A stretch of DNA of 64,000 bases from Gautieria morchelliformis (lineage: Eukaryota > Basidiomycota > Agaricomycetes > Gomphales > Gomphaceae). Below, piece by piece: positions 1 to 9,839 of this stretch. A model generated the notes under the pieces. It made no database searches. It was not told the DNA's origin and saw nothing but the letters and a program-made list of their open reading frames with translations. The translations under genes were made by a program, and so were the position numbers. The DNA lies in assembly GCA_015179125.1 (NCBI GenBank), contig WHVA01000028.1:396651-460650 (forward strand), in the 5' to 3' direction. Each line of letters opens with the position of its first letter. Position 1 is the stretch's first letter.

Positions 1-1932
1 TAGCTGTGTCAGAAGAATCCGCCTCGACTCGATAAGGGCGAGAGTCATCAGGACAGATCAGGACTGGGGCGGAAGTGCTCAGCTCTTTGAGTTTGTCAAA
101 GGAGGCCTGTTCCGGCTCTCCCCACTGCCATCCAACCTCCTTCTTGGTGAGGTTGAAGAGGGCATGAGCGTGGCAGGAGAAGTCCTTGATGAACCGCCGG
201 TAGAAATTGACAAACCCAATGAAGGACTGGACCTCTTTCTTGTTCCGCGGCACAGGCCAATCCGATACACTGGAAACTTTGACTGGGTCCATTTCCACCT
301 TTCCTTCCGACACAATCACCCCAAGATACTCTATCCGCGTCCGCTCAAATTCGCACTTTTCCGGCTTGAGACACAGGTTGTATTCCCGGAGCCGTTCCAG
401 CACTCTCCGCATGACTTCCCGATGTTCCGACATTGTTTTTGTGAAGATGAGGATGTCATCGAGGTAGACGCAGACAACCCCTTCCGCTATCATGTCACGG
501 AAGATGTCATTCATCATCGTCTGGAATGTTGTGGGACTGTTGGTGAGGCCAAAGAACATGACCTGTGGCTCAAAGAGTCCTTGGTTGGTGCAGAATGCAG
601 CCTTCCACTCGTCTCCCTCCCGGATCCGAACATTATTGAAGCCCCAGTGGACATCCAGCTTAGTGAAGTACCTTGCCCCGCGGAGTTGTGTGATTAGTTT
701 GGAAATGAGTGGAATGGGGTACCGGTTCTTGATCGTGATCGCATTCAAGGCCCGGTAATCCTGCACAAGTCTGAGCGAGCCGTCCTTCTTCTTGATGAAG
801 AACACTGGAGATGCCATGGGTGACTTGGAGGGGCGGATCCTCCCTGTACGGAGGTTTTCCGCAAGGAATGCATCGAGCTCTACCTGCTCCTTGGGTGACA
901 GCGGGTAGACCTTGCAGTTGGTGGGCTTTGACCCAGGCTCCAACTCGATGGCATGGTCCCACAGCTTCCGTGGAGGCAGGGCATCAAACGACTCCTTGGC
1001 AAAGACGTCCTCGAACTCCCGCAGGTACTCCGGAATTTCTGCCTCCACTCTGTCATGCTTCTTGGAGGCTTCAGCAAGGTGTTGCGAAATATTTCCGGAG
1101 GCGCGGATGTGTTCCGCTTCCGGTGGAAGGTTTACGTACAGCAAGTGCTCCCCTTCCACCAGTGTGTCTTCTGGGCCAAGTTGGATGACGTCGGAGTCGG
1201 AATCGGAATCGGAAGTGGGACCCGGTTCAAATTCCGCTTCCGAGTCTTCTTCTGCAAGCAGTGGATGGGGGCCAGAACGACATGTCTGTATGAGCCGTTT
1301 GGTCTTCCGCTGCTCCTGGCGCTCCTTCCGCACTTCCGACCAGCACATGTGACACTTGGCTGTGCATCAACTCATCAGTACCTTCCGAGTCTGCCAATTG
1401 ATCTCCGGGTTGTGCTCCTGAAGCCAGGTAAATCCGAGGATGACATCTTGCTTCCCCAGGCTGGTGACTGCAAAGGAAGTACGTTCGGAATGTCCATCGT
1501 AGCGGAGAATCGTGTCTACTATCTCTGTGATGGACCCTGACTCATTGGGGCTTCCATCCACATTGAACACCGGGATTGCACGTTGCAACTTCCGCGTGGT
1601 CAGTCGGTTCCGTTCCACATAGTCCGGTCTATAAACTGACCAGTGGCCCCGCAATCGACAAGGGCGGGTCCGGATTTGACTTCCGCCGTATCTGTCGTCT
1701 GGATCTCCACCTTAATGACTAGTGACTTGGGGCCAGGGGTGGCAGCAACAACATAGCGCTTTGGGAGGCGTCTCTCCCAAGGGCGGATGCGGGATGGATG
1801 GGGTGTCGGATTTGGGTTTTGTGTGACTTTATCCGGTGGAACTGTACGAAGTGAGGGGTGTGGGGGCTTTTCATTATCTACTTCAAGACAGGCAAACCGG
1901 TTATGTACAGGCAGCAGGGGCACACATCTCAC
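1..1932 (-). pseudogene. pol: GypA1 pol: aspartic protease and reverse transcriptase (broken)
   Basis: The protease active site is the LVDCGATG box near 1650. RT begins near 1260 with a DS-rich linker, then SPMASPVFFIKKKDGSLR and the catalytic YLDDILIF near 450, and stays open to the left edge. Pol lies in the -1 frame relative to gag and overlaps its end, so it is probably made by frameshifting or reinitiation; I see no classical slippery heptamer. Lesions: a 1-nt deletion just after the protease active site (about 1640) compared with GypA2, and an in-frame TGA at 1367-1369 where GypA2 has CGA. At the left end GypA1 keeps CGA where GypA2 has TGA (28292-28294). RT itself shows no stop in this copy. 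Confidence 0.9.
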
Positions 1933-3104
1933 CCGCTGCGTGTCACAAAGTCTGACGCGTCTTCCACTTCTGATGCACCATGTTCCGCATTTTCGGAAAT
2001 TCCTTCCGCAGTGGGCACTCCGCTTATGTCTGCGAGTGCGAGGAACTCTGGAAGGAGCTCAAGCTTCTCCTCTGTGGTCATAAGCCGGATGTCAAAGGCT
2101 TGGGGGCACTCGCGGGCATAGTGGCCTGGTTGTTGGCATCGGAAGCAGGTGATGGTTCCGTGGCCTTTTCCGCGCATGCGGTCAACATCCATTGGGGCAG
2201 GGCCACTCTTCGAGGGAGGGGGGCTAGGGTTCCTAATAGGAGCAGGTGGAACAACCATCGGAAATATTTTCTGTGTGGGAATGAATGCACTTCTGGGTTT
2301 TGGCACGAGTGGAGTAGGACGAGCGGAACTGCGTGTCATGTTCCGGTTTGTCTCCACGAAGGCCTCGTTTGCTTCCCTGTTTCGGGACACCCTCCGCGCA
2401 GCTTGGTACCACCCTTCTGGGTCATCGAAATCCGGAGCTCCATCCCCAAGCAGCGCAACTTGGTTCTGGAGTGTCGGATCAAGCTCTCGTCGGAATTTGA
2501 TGACGATCGTCTTGTCATCGTCATACTCTGCAAGGTCGATGAGCTCCTGGAAGCGGTCAACGTAGTCATTGACCGGATCCTTGGCCTGGTACCAGGTGGT
2601 CCCCTCGAGCTTCATAAGGGTTGTGAGCTGCTCATTTTTCGGGCAGAACTGGTCGGCAAATGTTTTCTCAAAGGCGTCCCAGTCCCGGAAGTAGTTCCCC
2701 TTGCCCTTTGCTTCATGTCGGATCACCTTGTTTGCAAAACGGGCTGTGCGATCTGACTTGAAAAAGGACAATGCCCCGTGAATCCGAGCCTGGTCTTTCA
2801 GAAAGAGATCTCCGACAATTACGAAGTAGATGCTGCATGTGTTGAAGAATGTGCGTCCCTTCTCCCGATCTCCGTCAAAGTCCGCCGGAGTTGCGGGTTT
2901 GACCTTTGCCAACTTCGCGGACATCCTCTCTTCCGCCTGTTCCGCTTTTCTGAAATCCGGCTCATCCAGCATTGCATTTCCACCACCTTGTGGAATATCT
3001 AACTTAGCCAAAATCGTTTGTAAGGCTGTTTCAATCCCATCGGTCTACATCTGGTTCCGCGTCAATTCCTCCTCCATATTCCGAAGGCGATCATCCGGAT
3101 CCAT
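1929..3104 (-). pseudogene. gag: GypA1 gag: capsid and CCHC zinc knuckle
   Basis: Gag forms the particle and binds RNA. The capsid segment contains KGNYFRDWDAFEKTF and a CCHC knuckle, CFRCQQPGHYARECP, near 2080-2120 on the minus strand. From the ATG at 3011 there are 360 codons to the TGA at 1929-1931. The same frame continues upstream to an ATG at 3104 (MDPDDRLRNMEEEL...), interrupted by one TAG at 3042-3044; the 3779 relic has a sense codon at that place, so the TAG is probably a mutation. The frame also stays open back to the LTR without an ATG, so the true start is uncertain. Confidence 0.85.
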
Positions 3105-3279
3105 GTCAGAAAGGGAAATATGGGACGGGATTTCCGGGGTTGGGAGCTCGACGTAAGAAGAGGGGCTGTCGTACGCTGTGTGTGCGGAAGAGGTTGTGAC
3201 CTCCGAGTCGCTGTCTCTGATTCTGAACGCACCTATGGCGAATGCAATGCGCAGTACGACCGCCGGTGCTCTAGGGGAG

Positions 3280-3289
3280 AGACTTTTCT
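3280..3289 (-). promoter_or_regulatory. GypA1 primer-binding site, complementary to its own LTR
   Basis: Two nt after the LTR end the minus strand reads AGAAAAGTCT. This is the exact reverse complement of AGACTTTTCT in the LTR (3425-3434 here, 30656-30665 in GypA2). No tRNA 3' end was recognised at this place. The arrangement resembles Tf1/sushi-type self-priming, in which the mRNA 5' end folds onto the PBS. Confidence 0.6.
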
Positions 3290-3291
3290 GC

Positions 3292-3778
3292 TGTAAGGGC
3301 AACCCTGGCTGGTTGTGGAGATCACACTACCACACAACTGACAAGGGGAAATCCAAAGTATGTATAAACGAACAACAGAGTATACAAGAGAGGGGATTCT
3401 CACCTGACAAGGGGAAATCCAAAGAGAAAAGTCTAAGGACCCCCAATGTCAGCGAGCCCGTATTATACTACGCTGCGCAGCCAGGGACAACACTTGGCAC
3501 CCGCCGTCAACCCTGCATCCCCCTGACCTCCCTGACCCTTGATCGACCCTTGATGCCACCTATTACGCGAGTCGCTTGATTTCCGACACTGTTCCGAGAG
3601 TGGAAGTCGGAAATTGGAGTGGAACTGGCAAGGCAAACAGAACTGGTGGAAGTTCTCCCAGAAGCGGAATCATTTCCGAAAGCGGAGGCGGAGATGGAAT
3701 CGGAACTGGAAGCGGAGTCGGAAATGGAGTTGGAACTGGGTGTGGTGTCGGAACTGGAAAACCGGGTGTCCCCGGACA
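3292..3778 (-). repeat. GypA1 5' LTR
   Basis: 487 bp, TG...CA ends, matching the GypA2 3' LTR (30306-30795). Read on the minus strand it holds a TATA box (GTATAATAC near 3462), then the 10-nt self-primer candidate (3425-3434), then two identical 21-nt repeats at 3404-3424 and 3338-3358. U3 is rich in TTCCG/CGGAA pentamers. No target duplication can be checked because the far end is outside the window. Confidence 0.9.
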
Positions 3779-4800
3779 GAACTGGATGAAGACCAACCCA
3801 ATTGAAGCAGCCTTACAAGCTATGTTGGCAAAATTTTGCTGGTTGATATGGGTTATGACCAATCCATGCATAGATATATTGGACATGGAGGTGCACAGCA
3901 AAATGTGGAATATCCTTAGAATTTCCAGTAGATTTTCCAATGCAGAAAATGTTGTTATGTCTCCAGTGACATGCTAGCCAGAAGTGGAGAAAGAGTGTCA
4001 TGAGCAGCAGAAGGTGGAACAGCTCATACAGACCTGTTGTTCTGGCCCTCATCTGCTGTTACGCATTGGGAATCCCAGAAGTCGAAACTAGAAAGGACAG
4101 TGGCTTCAACTTATGTGTTGCACCCCGGATGAACTATCGTCCTAAGTTTTTTGGATTGGAAGTCAGAAGTCAGAAAGTAAGTATTGAAGCGACTCAAAGG
4201 TCAGAAACTAAGTCAGAAGGCGGAATGGGGAGAGACAGAGGTTCTGCAATACTCACTGTGCTAAGAACAGGAGATAGAGCAAAGGGAATCATGTATCAAA
4301 GGTGATTATCTGATTGCAAAACTCGAGAGCATGCATGAGGGGGTTTTATACAAAGAGCTGAATCAACATGTAATGTTGTACTACTAAGCATGTTCTGAAG
4401 GAAGTGGAAGTCAGATATGATATACGGGGTAAGTAACTAATCAGGAACAAAGAACTACAAGGCGGGTGCAGGGTAGAGTCAAGAACAATGGGTGAAAGAA
4501 CAAGGGCATGGAAAGCATATTTGACATGATGGAACAATGGGACTTCAGAGGGGTAGGACGTATGGTCTTGCTATGCTGCAAGTCAAGTCCAGTGGGTCTG
4601 AGCAATAGAATTGAATGGGGAAAGGATATAACAAGGGGCGGGGTTGTCAGAATTATTGGAATATCAGAAAGGAGGCAGAACAGAGTGTCAGAAGTTGGAA
4701 TAGCATGGTCATAACATCTGCTGCTTTTGGAAGAAGAGTAGGAAGCAGAATACAAACCACTTCTCACTCCCAATTGTCAAGATTGGATTTTTGGGTGTTT
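3779..4800 (+). mobile_element. Old GypA-like relic (gag N-terminus and protease tail), plus strand
   Basis: At 3785-3840 the sequence encodes IEAALQAMLAKF, matching the GypA gag N-terminus. At 3965-4056 and 4717-4790 it matches the protease-RT linker of GypA2 (…CCAGGAGCAGCGG…, …GCAGAAGAAGACTCGG…) with many C-to-T and G-to-A changes. A large internal deletion separates the two parts, and LTR-T is inserted at 4057. Nothing is translatable. GypA1 appears to have integrated beside or into this relic. Confidence 0.7.
4057..4716 (-). repeat. Solo LTR, family T, target duplication tctgc
   Basis: 660 bp, ends TGTTAC...ATAACA, flanked by tctgc at 4052-4056 and 4717-4721. It is the reverse complement of a diverged copy of the LTR at 21036-21727 (GGCTTCAACTTAT, GAACTATCGTCCTAAG shared). 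Many TTCCG motifs of the younger copy appear here as TTCTG or its complement, a C-to-T decay. There is no internal region, so it is a solo LTR. Confidence 0.88.
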
Positions 4801-6406
4801 AGTATTGTGTGTCAGCAAATCACGGATAGGTGAGCACAGCAAATGCCCGAACCCTTGTGCAGCAAAGGATGAGGTTCAGCGAAGAGGGTTGAACCCATAA
4901 GGGTGTGTGAAGTGTAGGGTAATCTGAGTAAAGGTCCCTGGTCAACAGTCAAAGCCAATGACTCGCGTAGTTCAATGATGTAGTGTGCAAGGCTCAGTGG
5001 AAAGGTCATTCAAGTTTGAATGATCCCTTTGCTGGCAAAGGCTCTCCTGCGGAGGTGGTCTCCAACAGCAGGGGGTGACACCAAAGGGTGGAGTAGTGAA
5101 GATGAGAGGTGAGGACTCACAAGTGAAGTCCTGGTCCTTCCTAAGGTGGTAACCTAGAAAGGGAGGCTCAGGATGATGATCATGACATGGCAAGGTAGTC
5201 CACAATGAAGTACTTGTGCAGAAGGAATGTGAGGTAGTAGTGAATAGGAGAGGGGCCGTGATGGATTGGAATGATTCAGGAGGTGCAGGGATGGGATATG
5301 TAATAGACAAGACATATAACAGTTTGATACAAACATGAAACGATGGTGTCAGAGGAACCCCTTCCTGAGGATATTTCTGGTCTTGGCTTCAGTTCTGACC
5401 TGAGGTCCAGATATGACCTGAGCACATCCTGAGGGCCAGGCCAAGTTCCTGAACCTTCATCTTTGGGCATTATCCCAGAATTTCATCAAGGTCATGGGTT
5501 GAGCCATGCATGTTAGTGACACAGAATAAGAGTTTCGAATGGAATGTAGATGCGGCCATTGACTTGAGGCCAAGTTCAATATATGATGCAAGAGAGGGAA
5601 ATAACTTGAAGGTAGACTTAGTAGCTTGAAGTCAAAGAAAGGTCAAAAGGTTCATGTTTTGTTTCATCTCGTACAGGTGTAGCTATTTATACTTCTCGGA
5701 TAGTGGTCTTCACATAGGGGAATGGACGACGGGAATGTTAGAAGTACTCGTATGGTAGGTGTGTGCGTACTGCCTGCACTGTATACCTGTACTTCAATTC
5801 GCCTGCTCAGTTTGGCCTAGACATAAGGCAGAAGGCTTCATACTCATTTGATGGCTTGAAGGTTAGGGTGAAGACGTAGGTGGGATGGAATAGGAAAGAT
5901 AGACGTGACTCGAGTGTGGTGGGGAGAAGGTGTCAATTGTAAGATAGGGTTGGCAAGATGGTATTGAATCCGTTCTTCCTGGTTCTCAGCTCCTCGAATG
6001 CACACATGACCTGATGTGTGCCTCGACTTGACTCATCATGCGGGTCTAAGGGCTCGGAACTAGTGTGACATGCTCAACTCAGCTTGGTGGAGTTTCGATT
6101 CGTGCCCTGTGTAATGCTTGATAGCTTGGATGTACGTGTATGTGCGCTTCACAATGCTCGGGAGGGACTTGAATGTAGATAGTTAATGAGATGTCGTTAA
6201 AATAATTGTGAATAGAATTGTTATAGGGGACATTATGAGTCGTTAGTTGCATTTGTGAAATCATGAAGTAGATCGAGTGGAATGTAGTCCGTAGCTGCTA
6301 AATCTCTCCTTGCGACAGTTAGGCAAGTGCCGTGGAGGCATGGACTTGTCTCAGGATTGGAGTGGGTATCCCTGACTTCAATCAGGGTTGTGAGGTATAT
6401 AGGTAG
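4801..6406. other. Non-coding, LTR-like in its first part
   Basis: No credible ORF. About 4835-5050 resembles 44990-45204 (GAGCACAGCAAATGCCCGAA against GAACACAGCGAATGCCCGAA; ATCCCTTTGCTGGC in both), which suggests two copies of one LTR or other repeat whose ends I could not fix. From about 5050 to 6390 I recognise nothing. TATATA at 6396-6401 probably belongs to the GypA-like LTR relic continuing at 6900 beyond the CopA solo LTR. Confidence 0.4.
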
Positions 6407-6894
6407 TGTTAGCAACTTGGCGTTATGGCAGGGAAGGTTCGGTAGAGCTCTTAGAAAGCTAGAATCAAATTCACTTTCTCAGTGAATTTATTGTCACTGT
6501 TATATTAATACAATACCTAGAATCAAATTCACTACATGATTTTCAGTCAACATGCTATGAAAATACAAAGAATACTACTCGCCTCTCTCAGTGAATTTAT
6601 TGTCACTGAGAGAGGAGTACTATCCTGTCTCAGAAGGCATATACGTGCACCCGGCCCTTTAGTGCTCAAGAGCTCGCGCGTCGAAGTCATTTCAAACTCC
6701 GCTGGGTGCAGCCACTTGTGAAAATAGAGATAACAAAATGAAATGGAGAGGTAGGGAGTGACTGGAAAATTTCGAAAATAATCAGAGAAGTGAGTGCATG
6801 GTACAAGAACAATGTGAGAAGAGATTGAAACACCATACAATAACTCGAATACATTATGCTTGATTTTGGTGCAGGAGCATAAATGCACCCAACA
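6407..6894 (-). repeat. CopA solo LTR, target duplication ggtag
   Basis: 488 bp, TGTTAG...CCAACA on the plus strand; sense is minus, as in CopA1. Flanked by ggtag at 6402-6406 and 6895-6899. Related to the CopA1 LTRs along most of its length, including both copies of the CTCAGTGAATTTA-type hairpin motif. It lies inside an older GypA-like LTR. Confidence 0.92.
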
Positions 6895-7046
6895 GGTAGT
6901 GCACTGGCAGTGGAGGTCCTTAGCTTTTCCTCTTTGTATCCTCCTCTGCCAGGTGAGTTGTATGTCATGTGGATAGCTCTTATTCAACTTTGATCCTCCT
7001 TTGCCAGGCTGCATGAGTTCCACTGTCTAGGAGAGTTGCCCTTACA
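6895..7046 (+). repeat. GypA-like LTR relic, 3' part
   Basis: Ends GTTGCCCTTACA like the GypA LTR. It keeps the GypA layout: a TATA box (6396-6401, before the solo LTR insertion), then about 31 nt later CCTTAGCTTTTCC, then a 21-nt repeat at 6932-6952, GTGAGT, and a 20-nt second repeat at 6988-7007. The sequence is clearly diverged from GypA. The 5' boundary was not found. Confidence 0.65.
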
Positions 7047-7359
7047 ATGGGGAGGTGGACTAGCAAAGAACAAAAATGGGTTAGCATGCTGTGGGATCTG
7101 TATGCATCCTAACCTGCACTTCTTCTCAACCCAAAGGCTTGACCCTGTGTGAAAGGTGGTTGGGGTGCGCTGTAAACATTCCAGCACTGATTGGAGACAG
7201 CTGGTAGTGGGAGTGACAGCAAACAATGTGACTGGTGAGGGTGCTCGGCAAACACATTGAACAGCGAATGGGGTACATGGATATATGGCCAAAAATCCAG
7301 AACACCTATCCCACACTTCTCCGACTTCCAACATGGATCTGGAAGATTGTCTTCATGAC
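7047..7359. other. Unannotated spacer
   Basis: No coding potential or recognisable repeat was seen between the two GypA-like LTR relics. Confidence 0.5.
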
Positions 7360-8475
7360 CAAGGTTTGCTCAAGGGAGGGTTGGTGGTGAGAGCCAGGTG
7401 ATAGCCCTGGCTGCATCCCAGTGTAGTATAATATTGCCTATGGGCTTGCTGGCAGTGGGGATCCTTAGACCTTTCTCTTTTCCCCTCTGTCAGGTGAGAA
7501 TCCCTTCCCTTGTATATTCTGGTCATTTATGTATATACTTTGCATTTCTCCTGTGTCAGTATATGTGGTAGTGTGGTCTTTGCTGCCAGCTAGGGTTTCC
7601 CTTATAGCAGAAAAGTCTCCCACTAGAGGACCCTCAGTCATACTGCATGTTGCACTCACCATAGGTGCATTCGGAATCAGAGATAGTGATTCAGAGATCG
7701 CAACCTCTTCTGTGGACATGGGTTATGTGTTACAACCATGCTGCTCAACCATCTCCACAACCTCTGCAACCTCCACACCACCTCCGACTCTATTCTGCAA
7801 CATCCGCAACATCCACAACCCTCAACCCTTGACCCCTTGTTCTTCTACACCTGTTTCAACTCTATTCATCGCCCCTCCACACTTGACCCTTAGCACAGCA
7901 AGATACCAACTCCGGTGCATCAGGACTAATGTTTGTTCCACTGTCTATTAGACTTACATACCCTTTGTTTTTTTGCCCATTGTTCTTGGCTCTACCCTAC
8001 ACCCCCTTTTAGTTCCCTTGTTCTGCATTTGTCACTTACTCTGTCTTTTATAGTTACTTCTGTTTGTACCGGAATTGCTTACCCTTTCCCCATTACCTGT
8101 TGTTCCAGCTCCTTGTATAAAACCGACTCATGTATGCTCTCCATTCCTGCAATTAGATAGTTGACTTCAATATGTGAATCCCTTCACACAGTCTCCTGGT
8201 CTTAGCACAGCGAGCTTGCAAGATATCTGTCTCTCCACCTCTCAACCTTCTGTCTTCTGACTTCTGATTTCTGACCTCCGATCTTCAACTTAGCTTGATA
8301 CTTGAACCTTTCTCTATCTCCGCCTGCTCCGACTTCTGATCTCTGAAATACTTAGGATGATAGTTCATTGGTGGCACAACATGTAAGTTGAAGCTGCAGC
8401 CCTTTTAGATCCAACCTCTGGGATTCCTGATATGTAACATTATGACAGCCCCTCTTCTTAAATTGAGCTCCCAAC
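7360..8475 (+). mobile_element. GypA-like relic: LTR end, PBS and gag leader, split by LTR-T
   Basis: About 7360-7606 aligns with the 3' half of the GypA LTR: CCCTGGCTGC, GTAGTATAATA, CCTTAGAC.TTTCT, GTGAGAATCCC, ending CCCTTATA. The PBS AGAAAAGTCT is at 7609-7618 after a 2-nt gap. The leader follows and encodes GAFGIRDSDSEIATSSVDMGY, close to GAFRIRDSDSEVTTSSAHTAY in GypA1. LTR-T splits it at 7728-8439, and it resumes as GACAGCCCCTCTTCTTA before diverging near 8475. No intact frame. Confidence 0.72.
7728..8439 (+). repeat. Solo LTR, family T, target duplication ttatg
   Basis: 712 bp, TGTTAC...GTAACA, flanked by ttatg at 7723-7727 and 8440-8444. A TATA box (TGTATAAAACC near 8115) gives plus orientation. 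Related to 21036-21727 but more decayed, with runs such as TTCTGACTTCTGATTTCTGA where the younger copy has TTCCGACTTCCG. Confidence 0.9.
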
Positions 8476-8591
8476 TTGTTTATTTTGGCATAATCTGCCC
8501 CCATTAGATTTATCACCCATCATCATACTTGTCCACTTCACTTCATGGTCCTAGCGGGTCACCAAAACCCACTGTCATATCTGTTCACCAT

Positions 8592-8884
8592 TCAATCAGT
8601 TTCCCAAACTCCGCCGCCATTGGCATCATCCACCCTTGCCTGTGCTACTGTGTAAGCAATGTTATTCCTATCATTCCATTCATCCTCAATGCTGTTGACT
8701 GTGACAATGATACAATTGGCATTGTCTGGATAGTTGTCTGTACCAGTAATAATTTTGTATAATCCCCTGTCATGAGCTGTGGGAGTAACTCTCATTTCCA
8801 GGACATCCAATTCTCTTTACTCAACTTTTGTTTGTTATCATGAAACTTGTGAATGTCATGTTTTGGATGCAGAAGAGTGGCCAT
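8592..8884 (-). pseudogene. Copia-type gag relic
   Basis: On the minus strand an ATG at 8884 opens MATLLHPKHDIHKFHDNKQ followed by LSKENWMSWK. After a 1-nt frame change near 8800 comes GLYKIITGTDNYP, then VNSIEDEWNDRNNIAY. The K-L-x-x-E-N-W-x-x-W-K and G-L-Y-K-x-x-T-G pattern is that of a copia Gag N-terminal domain (UBN2/DUF4219-like). It ends near 8592. It differs from CopA gag, so it comes from another copia family. Identification rests on motif resemblance only. Confidence 0.45.
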
Positions 8885-9180
8885 GGTCAGTTGAGTGATA
8901 GTTCCGTGAGACTCAGTCCATAAAGGCAAATGCAAGGTCAAGTGTCGGGTACGTTTCAGTGATGGAAATGGATTATAGCTAAGGCGTGTGACTCGAGGGT
9001 TGAAGTTCAGAAGGAGATACGTGCCACCTATAGCGGTGATGTGTGCAAGCGTGATGCATCCCATGAGGTCACCCATGACTTGATGACTGGGAAGAATGGG
9101 CTGAAAGGATTGGCGTGCTGTGCTGGGATGAGGTGAGTATAATGATGCACGGAACCATTCAAAGCCAATGTTGATCCGTT

Positions 9181-9839
9181 ATGCGGCAGAGTGACATTGC
9201 GATGGTCGTCCCAAGCTCGACTCTGTCAGACGTCAGTGAAGGCGGGAGTAAGTCTACCCAGGGCCACACACGTGCCTTGCGCTCCCATCTTGAGACGTTG
9301 GATGATTTAGTTCAGGCGAGGGCTAACTTGGTGGGCTGTGTGGAACAGCTTGCCGCATCTGATGACATTGCACCACGATTCATACGAGAGGCTGCTTCTG
9401 TTGCGATGTGGGTTGAAGTTCGTCCGGAGATATTCGAGTGGGCCATTGAGGAGGAGTTGAGCAAATATGACAAATTTCGAGAGGAGCTTGAGGATGGGGG
9501 CCAGAGGCAGGAAGAAGCACTTGAAGGGATCAAGGAGCGAAACACCTTGCTTCTGGACTCTCGATGGCAGGATCCCTCTGTCAAGGCCAGGGAGCATGCT
9601 TTACAGTCCCTGGATCTTGCCTATCACAAATATTGTGATATATGCAGACATCTGACCGAGGGAATTAAGGTGAGTCCTTGCGTGATTCAACATTGAGTGG
9701 CCAGCTCATGCTTGTTCGCCAGTTCTACAATGACTTTGCAGCCATTCTGGCCCAATTCAAGGAAAGCTTTAAAGTTATCGTGTACCTAAAGCGCCAGGCT
9801 GAAAAACACGATTTTGAGCTTTTCAAGTTCTGCTACTAG
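9181..9839 (+). pseudogene. Fragment of an ALIX/Bro1-like V-domain protein (PalA/Rim20 or Bro1 type), two exons
   Basis: The only host-like coding sequence here. Exon 9181-9669 encodes VPSSTLSDVSEG, HLETLDDLVQARANLVG, DPSVKAREHALQSLDLAYHK and YCDICRHLTEGIK. A 53-nt GT-AG intron (9670-9722, GTGAGT...TTCGCCAG) joins in phase to FYNDFAAILAQFKESFK, ending at TAG 9837-9839. An upstream intron is plausible at 9133-9189 (GTGAGTATAA...GCGGCAG), placing the exon start at 9190 in the same frame. The LDDL...R...DDI.P and LDLAYHKY...G.KFYND patterns match the V-shaped coiled-coil domain of ALIX-family proteins, which act in ESCRT sorting and, as PalA/Rim20, in fungal pH signalling. The Bro1 domain is missing, so it is a truncated gene or a captured fragment. 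Confidence 0.6.

Larger units (their letters stand above)
1..3778 (-). mobile_element. GypA1: Ty3/gypsy chromovirus-type element, 5' part, runs off left edge
   Basis: Read on the minus strand, the order is 5' LTR (3292-3778), primer-binding site, gag, protease and reverse transcriptase, cut by the window edge inside the RT/RNase H connection. It is a near-identical sister of GypA2 at 19588-30795: the same gag CCHC box, the same protease DCGATG box and the same RT. The two copies carry different inactivating lesions, so each can be used to date the other. It sits beside an older plus-strand relic of the same family starting at 3779. The 3' half and 3' LTR are outside the window. Confidence 0.93.

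Noticed and set aside
8529-8762. Plus-strand 77-codon hydrophobic ORF
   Set aside because: It lies opposite the copia gag relic, whose motifs explain the sequence better.
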